Below are positions 57,823-64,000 of a DNA stretch of 64,000 nt, piece by piece (position 1 is the first letter of the stretch; every line of letters starts with the position of its first letter). This DNA comes from Apiotrichum sp. Y4204. Lineage: Eukaryota > Basidiomycota > Tremellomycetes > Trichosporonales > Trichosporonaceae. Below the pieces are notes generated by a model. That model saw nothing but the letters and a program-made list of their open reading frames with translations. It was not told where the DNA came from and made no database searches. The position numbers and the translations under genes are program-made. Location of the stretch: the NCBI GenBank assembly GCA_025531455.1, contig JAMYHL010000048.1:62001-126000 (forward strand), read 5' to 3'.

Positions 57823-60800
57823 ATGCCGTATGCAGCCCCCGACCCGTCGCCGTCTCTTGTGCCACCACCGTTCTTCACGGCCTACCCCACTCCGCCTCCC
57901 TCCCCCCTCTCCGGCCTGTGTACGCTCGAGGCCGTCTTCTGGTCCGAGTCTGTCGCCACGACGCAAGCCTCCGCACCTCGCTCGGCGGATCCCCTCCTCG
58001 CCGCTGTCGAGTCGCTTCCGCCGCGAGTGAACCGCTCAAAGTTCCAATCGCAGCCCCCACCACACCGTCCCAGTGCGCTACGCCTTTGTCGTCCACGGGG
58101 CATCCTTGCGGTTCTAGGTGGTGTGCGCGTTCTCAGCATCAACACGACCAGTGTCCTCGACAGAATGCCCTACGCAGCAGTCAAGATCGGTGCGTCGGCT
58201 GATACCGACGTAGTCGACGCCCTCCTCGCGTCAGAGAAGCGGGAGCAGCGCGCTGCGGCCCTCATCGCCAAGCAGACATCAGACGATTCTCCATCATCCC
58301 AGCACGCCGCCGCCATCGCCGCGGAGGCCGTCCGTATCGGTACCGGTGTTCTCTCCCTTCGCAGGGCCCAGTCCGAGTCTACAGTTCACCAGCTTTCCTC
58401 GTCCAAAACAATGGTTCCCACCGTCGCGTTGCCCACCGTTTCTGAATCAGCGAACTCTTCATCCTCCATCCTGATCCAGCCCCCGACCCCAGTTGAACAG
58501 CCGGTGCCGGCACCTGGCCCTTCCACCCCACCAGGTCGCTCACTACCTACGTCGCCTTCTGCCGACCCTTCCACCCCGACCAGCAGCACCAGCCGCACCC
58601 CCCGTCCGCCTCCGCGCCTCACGTCGCGCTCCCCGCGCAGTGGCAGTGTTACCCCTAATGTCCTCCCCGAGGTTCGCTCTCCCCGCCGCACCACCGAGAC
58701 CCTCCAGACCCGTCGGTCACGTCGCCCGCGTCTATTCGGCTTCACCGGTCTTGTTGATGATGCCTCTTCCACCACCAGCTCGGCTGCCAGCTCCCCCAAG
58801 GGCCCGCTCTCGCCGACAGAGTCGACAACGCAGATGCTTCCCCGTCGCTCTCCCTCCCGCACGCGGAGTGAGACCTCGCTGGCAAACCTCCCTCTACTCT
58901 CTGCCACTGTCGTTGCCCCTCGCTCGGCGAGCCATCCGCAGCCAATGGTCATCCCAACTGCCACTGCCACTGTTCCAACTGCCACATCCCCATTGATCCA
59001 CATCTCCCCCACACACACGGCCGCTCCGTTCCGCGAAACCGGCCTCAAGCTCGACCTCGGTAACATTGTGCCTCAGCCCAACCCGGACCTCCCCCTCAAC
59101 GCTGGCATCGTCCATTCCCCGTTCCACAGCGTTATTAAGAAGAAGAGCGGCGAGATTGTAAAGTCGGCGCTCAAGTACAGCGGACCACTTCTCGAGAACG
59201 GCACTCCTCGCGAAGAGAAGCCGAACCGTTTTGCCGGCTCGCGCTCCTGTCCCACGACGCCGAGCTGCCCCAAATATGTTCACTTCGACGCCCAGCTCGA
59301 GCGCATCAAACTCTTCCTTCAGGACCAGAAGCCCCAGGTCGTCTCGCTCCAAGGCTCGCCGACTGATATGAGCGAGGACGAGGACGAGCCGGAGAAGAAA
59401 CTTACTGTTCGCCTCCCTAACTTCCCCACGTCGCTAGACTACGACTCGAACCTCTTCATCGAGTCGCTGTACCTTAACGAGGATCGGGATGCGCTCCGCG
59501 GAATGGTCCGCGTGAAGAACTTTTCGTTCGAGAAATGGGTTGCCGTGCGCTTCACCTTTGACTGGTGGCAGACCACTTCCGAGGTCACGGCCACATACAA
59601 GGAGAGCATCCGTGGCGGCGCCTACGACCGCTTCCAGTTTACTATCAAGCTTCACGACCTCCTTGACCGTATCGAGGAGAAGTCGCTCTTCCTCTGTGTG
59701 CGATACAACACCGACGGCCAGGAGTTCTGGGACTCGAACGGCAACTCCAACTACACGGTCTTGTTTGAGCGCAAGGCTGAGGAGACCCGCAAGTTTGTTC
59801 CCAAGCGCTCGCGCGGCTCTCCGGCTCCGGGTATGGGCCGCTCGGTCAACCGCAATGGTAGTCCCTGGAGCGTCAAGGGCGCCGACGCCGACCGTATGGC
59901 CGACCTGCGCGCCAAGCTCAACCGCCTCACTGCCGAGGACAACGAGCTCAGCAAGCCGCTTGCTTCCGTCAAGCGCTCGCCTCGTCCTACCCATCTTCGC
60001 CTGCCTACCAACGACGGTATGAGCTCGCTCTCCGGCCGTTACGACTTTGGCTCCGCCCTCAAGTCGTCGCCCCAGCCCGCGAAGCGAGAGTTCTCCGGCT
60101 TCTACTCGCCTCGTCCTGGCTTTGGCCTTCCGGTGTCCCCCAACGGCACTGGGTCGCCTAACGGTCTGTCGCCCAACCCCGGGTCGCCCTTCCCGCCGTC
60201 TCCCCTGCCTGGTCCTCCATCGCCGCTTCCCCCGGCACTCACCTTTGCGAGCACCAACAGCTCGTCGACAGTGTCTCTCGATTCAGTGGCCGCTACGCCT
60301 GCCGACTCGCCTTCGCTGCTCCTCAGCCGCGAGCTCGACGATGTAACCCCCTCGGACACTACCGACTCGCCCAACTCGTCGGCGTCATCTACCGTCTCCC
60401 CTTCGCCGAGCGACTCGCCCATGTCCCCTACCAGCGTTTTCCCCTGGTCGCCCCACAGCGGCAAGGACCGCAGCGCTGATGACATGAGCCTCGCGAGCTA
60501 CTCGAGCTTTATCGAGCAGTTCTGCTGGGCTGGCGGTGAAGACTTCCGTCCCGGGGTTCGCCGTATCCACTCGACCTCGTCGTTGGACCACCTCAGCACC
60601 ACCTCGTTTGACCTCGCGTCCCCACCGGACATGCTCACCCCGCGTGCGTACACTCCCACACCGACGCACGGCCTCAGCCGAAGCGCAAGCACGAATGGTA
60701 CCGCGTCGACGATCTCTGGCACCAGCACGAGTACTGCTTCGGTGACCACCCCCAACGGAACGCGCCGCGCCTCGCCTCCTACTCGTGAGGATCTCGAGCA

Positions 60801-60924
60801 CGTCGACAACGCAATCCGCTCCCTCTCCAATTCTCTTGCCAGCACAGCCGTCTCTGGTAGCCCTCACACTACTCCGCCCCATACGCCTATGATGCGTCCT
60901 TCGGGCTCTGTCCTCGCTCTCTAG
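57823..60924 (+). CDS. Protein phosphatase 1 targeting subunit with CBM21 domain (Gac1-like)
   Basis: A single open frame encodes 1033 residues from the ATG at 57823. The N-terminal half is Ser/Pro/Thr-rich. The PP1-docking RVxF-type motif is KYVHFDAQLE (Val486, Phe488). It is followed at about residues 540-660 by a CBM21 carbohydrate-binding domain: FIESLYLNEDRDALRGMVRV, KNFSFEKWVAVRFTFDWW, and LFLCVRYNTDGQEFWDSNGN. The C-terminal 350 residues are Ser/Pro-rich and disordered. Known role of the family: bringing the Glc7/PP1 phosphatase to glycogen to activate glycogen synthase. The start is unsure: MPYAA occurs both at 57823 and, in frame, at 58165 (MPYAAVKIGAS), and the segment between looks less conserved. 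The long leader upstream could contain an intron. Confidence 0.88.
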   Translation: MPYAAPDPSPSLVPPPFFTAYPTPPPSPLSGLCTLEAVFWSESVATTQASAPRSADPLLAAVESLPPRVNRSKFQSQPPPHRPSALRLCRPRGILAVLGGVRVLSINTTSVLDRMPYAAVKIGASADTDVVDALLASEKREQRAAALIAKQTSDDSPSSQHAAAIAAEAVRIGTGVLSLRRAQSESTVHQLSSSKTMVPTVALPTVSESANSSSSILIQPPTPVEQPVPAPGPSTPPGRSLPTSPSADPSTPTSSTSRTPRPPPRLTSRSPRSGSVTPNVLPEVRSPRRTTETLQTRRSRRPRLFGFTGLVDDASSTTSSAASSPKGPLSPTESTTQMLPRRSPSRTRSETSLANLPLLSATVVAPRSASHPQPMVIPTATATVPTATSPLIHISPTHTAAPFRETGLKLDLGNIVPQPNPDLPLNAGIVHSPFHSVIKKKSGEIVKSALKYSGPLLENGTPREEKPNRFAGSRSCPTTPSCPKYVHFDAQLERIKLFLQDQKPQVVSLQGSPTDMSEDEDEPEKKLTVRLPNFPTSLDYDSNLFIESLYLNEDRDALRGMVRVKNFSFEKWVAVRFTFDWWQTTSEVTATYKESIRGGAYDRFQFTIKLHDLLDRIEEKSLFLCVRYNTDGQEFWDSNGNSNYTVLFERKAEETRKFVPKRSRGSPAPGMGRSVNRNGSPWSVKGADADRMADLRAKLNRLTAEDNELSKPLASVKRSPRPTHLRLPTNDGMSSLSGRYDFGSALKSSPQPAKREFSGFYSPRPGFGLPVSPNGTGSPNGLSPNPGSPFPPSPLPGPPSPLPPALTFASTNSSSTVSLDSVAATPADSPSLLLSRELDDVTPSDTTDSPNSSASSTVSPSPSDSPMSPTSVFPWSPHSGKDRSADDMSLASYSSFIEQFCWAGGEDFRPGVRRIHSTSSLDHLSTTSFDLASPPDMLTPRAYTPTPTHGLSRSASTNGTASTISGTSTSTASVTTPNGTRRASPPTREDLEHVDNAIRSLSNSLASTAVSGSPHTTPPHTPMMRPSGSVLAL

Positions 60925-62033
60925 CCGCGAACGACCCCTACAATTGAATCGATTAAAACTGGTGTCTGACACCATGTCCGGACACTATAGACTCTTTTCC
61001 AAACGCGCCGACGCGTCGTATACCGATACCACCGTTATCGTTACCGTCCCCCCCTATTCCCATCCCCGTCGTACCACCACCTCGCATTGCGTTGTATCAA
61101 TATCACCAACCCTACCCCCTGCTAGCATTCATTGGATTCCGGTTGTTCTCATCTCATTATGCGCTATTAGTATAGAACCGTGCTTTGCTCGATGCATTGG
61201 CATAGGCCGTGGACACTGGTGCAGAGCAATTCAGGCGGGACAGATCGGGACAGGAGGTGCACAAAGTCGCTAATCCAGAAGCCTATGGGCTTTTAGCTTC
61301 GTGGGAATCATCAATGATGAGTGATGAGTGAATGGGTGGGCAAGCGCCATGTCCGCAAGATCCTCACTCGGGACCGGGCAATTGGGTACACCCATAGAGC
61401 TGCCGAGAATACGGTGGACGGTGAGCGACGGCAGTCAACGAACCGAAGGCGAATTGCGGCCGGAATACAGATCGGGTCCAGGTAGCAATGCGACGCCCAT
61501 GGCTGCCGACAGGGAGAATGGCACCAGCCCACCGTCTAGGGGGAGATACGCATAATGCAAACCGGAAGATGGACGGTGGGTGATGGACGACGAGCAGCGT
61601 GGAACGCAGTTTGTAGTGTCGCAGTGGTATGGATAGATGTAGATACGTAGATATGTAGACGTTGGTATTAGTGTAGCGCTCGCCGCGTCCGGGGCACCAC
61701 GGCCCATGCCACGACTGCCTTCTGGGCATCACGATCGCGTGGGAAGGAACTGGACAGTTGAAAACATTGCGCAGTGTGGGGAGCGCAGCCAGACGCGCAG
61801 CGCGTCGATAGTACAGGAACAATGGCGAACGCGATCGGGCCAGCACTGTGCGCTGTACGCTGCGCGCTGCGTGCTGCGTGCTGCGGGTCGGGTGCTGCGC
61901 AGACTGCGCGATAATAGTGCGCTCTATAACGGAATACCAAGATCCAAAAGGCTACTGACAGGGACAGTTGGGATCTCGGCGACACTCTGGAGCTCTGGAA
62001 CTCTGAATCTCTGGAGCTCTGAAGCACTTTCAA

Positions 62034-62110
62034 ACTCCGAACCTCGAACCTCGAACCTCGAACCTCCGACCTCCAACCTCCAACCTCCAACCTCCAACCT
62101 CCAACCTCGA
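62034..62110. repeat. Heptamer ACCTCSA minisatellite
   Basis: About ten tandem copies of a 7-nt unit, first ACCTCGA and then ACCTCCA, with one ACCTCCG between the two blocks. Confidence 0.85.
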
Positions 62111-62435
62111 GGCCGGACCCCGAACCTGGGCGCGAACCCGCGTCCCGCGCGTCCTGAGACAGAGGCCCACAAACCCCCGCTGATGGCTGCTGGACGCGAG
62201 ACGGACACTATGTGATCGTGTGTACGTGTGATGCATGGCGCATGATGCTTATGACGCGATACACACATGGCGTACTGCGCGTAATGCGCTCCTGCATACT
62301 GATATGCTGCACACTACGTGTCGTGCTCTTGGGACCGCAGCTGGACTGCGGCGTATAAGTGTAAGGGACGCGCGCAACGGGGGGACTGATGCGGTGGTGC
62401 CCGCTCCAGAACGCGCCGCGTCGGGCCCCGCGCCG

Positions 62436-62464
62436 CCGTACCTCCGTACCTCCGTACCTCCGTG
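62436..62464. repeat. 8-nt CGTACCTC tandem repeat
   Basis: Three tandem copies of CGTACCTC followed by a partial CGT. Confidence 0.8.
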
Positions 62465-62509
62465 TGGCGCCGCGCCCGCCTGGCCAGCTGGCTGGCGCAG
62501 GCGCTGGCA

Positions 62510-62541
62510 GACTACGCAGACTACGCAGACTACGCAGACTT
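62510..62541. repeat. 9-nt GACTACGCA tandem repeat
   Basis: Three tandem copies of GACTACGCA followed by GACTT. Confidence 0.85.
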
Positions 62542-62966
62542 CGGGGCTGCGGGAGTGGGTTTGCCTGAACAGCAGTTCCAGTCCCAGTTCCAGTGTGTGC
62601 TCCGTGTCGCGCTACATCTCGCTGTGTCTCGCCCATCAGCGCATCAGCTGCATGATGTATCATGCATGCATCACATTCCTGCTTCCTTTGTCTATGAATG
62701 AACAATGAACAATCGAGATGCAGCGCGATGAATGATACAAACACCCAGACTGAGACAGCGCGAAGCTTGTAATCAGATCTCCTAGTGGCCCCTAAATATC
62801 GGACACTTTTGTGCTTCTAATGCGCACTACAAATGGGGGATTAGCGGACACGTCACACACACACAGGGGAAGGAAGCAAAAAGGGGGCCGGGGGTTGGCG
62901 TCACAGATCGCAGATCTTGTCTTGGATCTAGTGAAGAGTTGGCACCTTTCGTGTTGTCAGCGCGAA

Positions 62967-62985
62967 GGGGGGGGGGGGGGGGGGG
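62967..62985. repeat. Poly(G) tract, 19 G
   Basis: An uninterrupted run of 19 G between GCGAA and TATGC. It is a possible quadruplex, and its exact length may be unreliable. Confidence 0.85.
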
Positions 62986-64000
62986 TATGCACACAGCGCG
63001 CACGCATGGATCAGTAGCGAGCGTGCTTGCTCTGTTCGCGAATAGACAGATAGCTCATTGATCTACACTATTTGATTCAACAGTGGTGATGTGGTTGTTC
63101 CATGATCCGCCCTCCACTTCTTTACTCTTCTCCCCTCTCTCCGCCCTCCCTTGTTCGCTCCCCTTTTGCCTCAGCCCTGAAAGTGAGACTCGCGAGCCTG
63201 GTCCCGCCCTTCTCCGCCAGTGCGCTGTGGCGTCGTCGCTCCTCTCCGCCTGCCTGCCTGCCTGGCTGCCAGTTATCGCGCCCATTTTTGAAGTGTCAGC
63301 AGAGAGTGTGTTGCATATACAGTTTGTGTGTGCTGGCTAGCGCTGGCGGCAGCTGGCTGTGTGCGCGCGTGTGTGGTGTGGTGTGCTGTCACTTTGTGTC
63401 GTCTGCCGTCGTCCACCCACCCACCACTCACCACTCACACTCAACCTCACCTCGACTTGCTCGTTCTCTCTCCGTCCTCGCTCGTCCTACTCTTTTGCCT
63501 CTGCTCACTCCTCTCTCTCTCATTTCTCGCTTTGGGCATTTTCTTTTCTCGTCTTCCTTCCCTTCCCTTCCCTCTTCCTTGTCTTCCCTCCCCATTTTTC
63601 CTTCCTCCCTCTCCCTACCTCCGTCGCCGTGTCCGTCGCCGGTCACCGTCTTCACCATCGCGTAGCCGGCCGTCGCCATCGACATTGACATCGGCATCGA
63701 CGTTCCCTAGTAGTACTCTCCTCCCTACTACTCCCTCTATAATCGTCCCTAGAAGTATCCCACACGACTATTCGACGACAAAGATCCCTCCATCTCTACT
63801 CACCACCCCTTTTCCCCCTTGCCGCGCCGCCAGCACTGCACGATCCGAATCCACACGCTCTCACCCCCACCCACTTTCTGCTCTCTCTCTCCCTTGTATT
63901 CGCACTGTCAAGACGCACGCACATTTCCTCTTTCCTCCCTTTGTCACTGCATCTTCAGGTCGCGCTCGTTCTCTCTCTCCCTCTTTCTCTGATATCTGAT

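Larger units (their letters stand above)
60925..64000. other. Gene-poor right end with a leader of an off-window gene
   Basis: After the PP1 subunit no gene is supported on either strand. The region has three short tandem repeats (62034, 62436, 62510) and a G19 tract at 62967. From about 63100 to 64000 the plus strand is extremely rich in C and T, as seen before other plus-strand starts here, so a gene probably begins just beyond the window. Frames open there reflect only this CT bias. Confidence 0.5.

Noticed and set aside
63102..63999. Overlapping Ser/Pro/Leu-rich frames at the right end
   Set aside because: They arise from the CT-rich leader, and all three frames look alike.

Overview
This is a 64 kb stretch of a GC-rich fungal nuclear genome. 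The genes are dense and mostly cut by very short introns (33-60 nt) with GTGAGT/GTACGT-type donors and CTAAC/CTGAC-like branch sites just before the acceptor. Gene content and protein style fit a basidiomycete yeast of the Tremellomycetes, and my inference is Trichosporonales. There are no bacterial features, operons, CRISPR arrays or recognisable transposons. All coding models below were spliced by hand and checked for reading-frame phase.

Left part (1-15 kb): a 5' fragment of a mitochondrial-carrier-like gene (-), the ribosome-biogenesis helicase MAK5 (+), two divergent kinase-like proteins that lack the catalytic Asp (4284-5688 - and 7887-10283 +), a 94-residue unknown protein with a clear TATA box, the mitochondrial sideroflexin FSF1 (+) and homoserine dehydrogenase HOM6 (-). 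A promoter carrying two CACGTG boxes separates HOM6 from NUP133 (+).

Middle part (15-44 kb): housekeeping genes. NUP133 (nuclear pore), an acetyl-CoA transporter of the SLC33 family (-), phosphomannomutase SEC53 (+), COG6 (Golgi tether, -), phosphatidylinositol synthase PIS1 (+, with 15- and 9-nt microexons), SNU23 (tri-snRNP, -, with a 6-nt first coding exon), the HECT ubiquitin ligase RSP5 (-), the kinetochore protein MIF2/CENP-C (-, first intron with a 349-nt AG-free zone), glutamate 5-kinase PRO1 (-) and a DUF2470-like membrane protein (+).

Right part (44-64 kb): gene-poor and rich in simple repeats. Its most striking gene is a single 826-residue protein (44378-46892) that joins, in order, a 2H phosphoesterase, a cysteine (dual-specificity-type) phosphatase, a P-loop polynucleotide-kinase-like domain and an Rnl2-like RNA ligase. 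That is a complete heal-and-seal set for broken RNA in one polypeptide, in an order different from the classic fungal tRNA ligase, and it is the best candidate here for a little-described system. It is followed by a disordered protein with repeated LPWFAxGYQ motifs, a 6.5 kb stretch with no gene I can support, a protein phosphatase 1 targeting subunit with an RVxF motif and a CBM21 domain (GAC1-like), and a pyrimidine-rich leader that probably belongs to a gene beyond the right edge.
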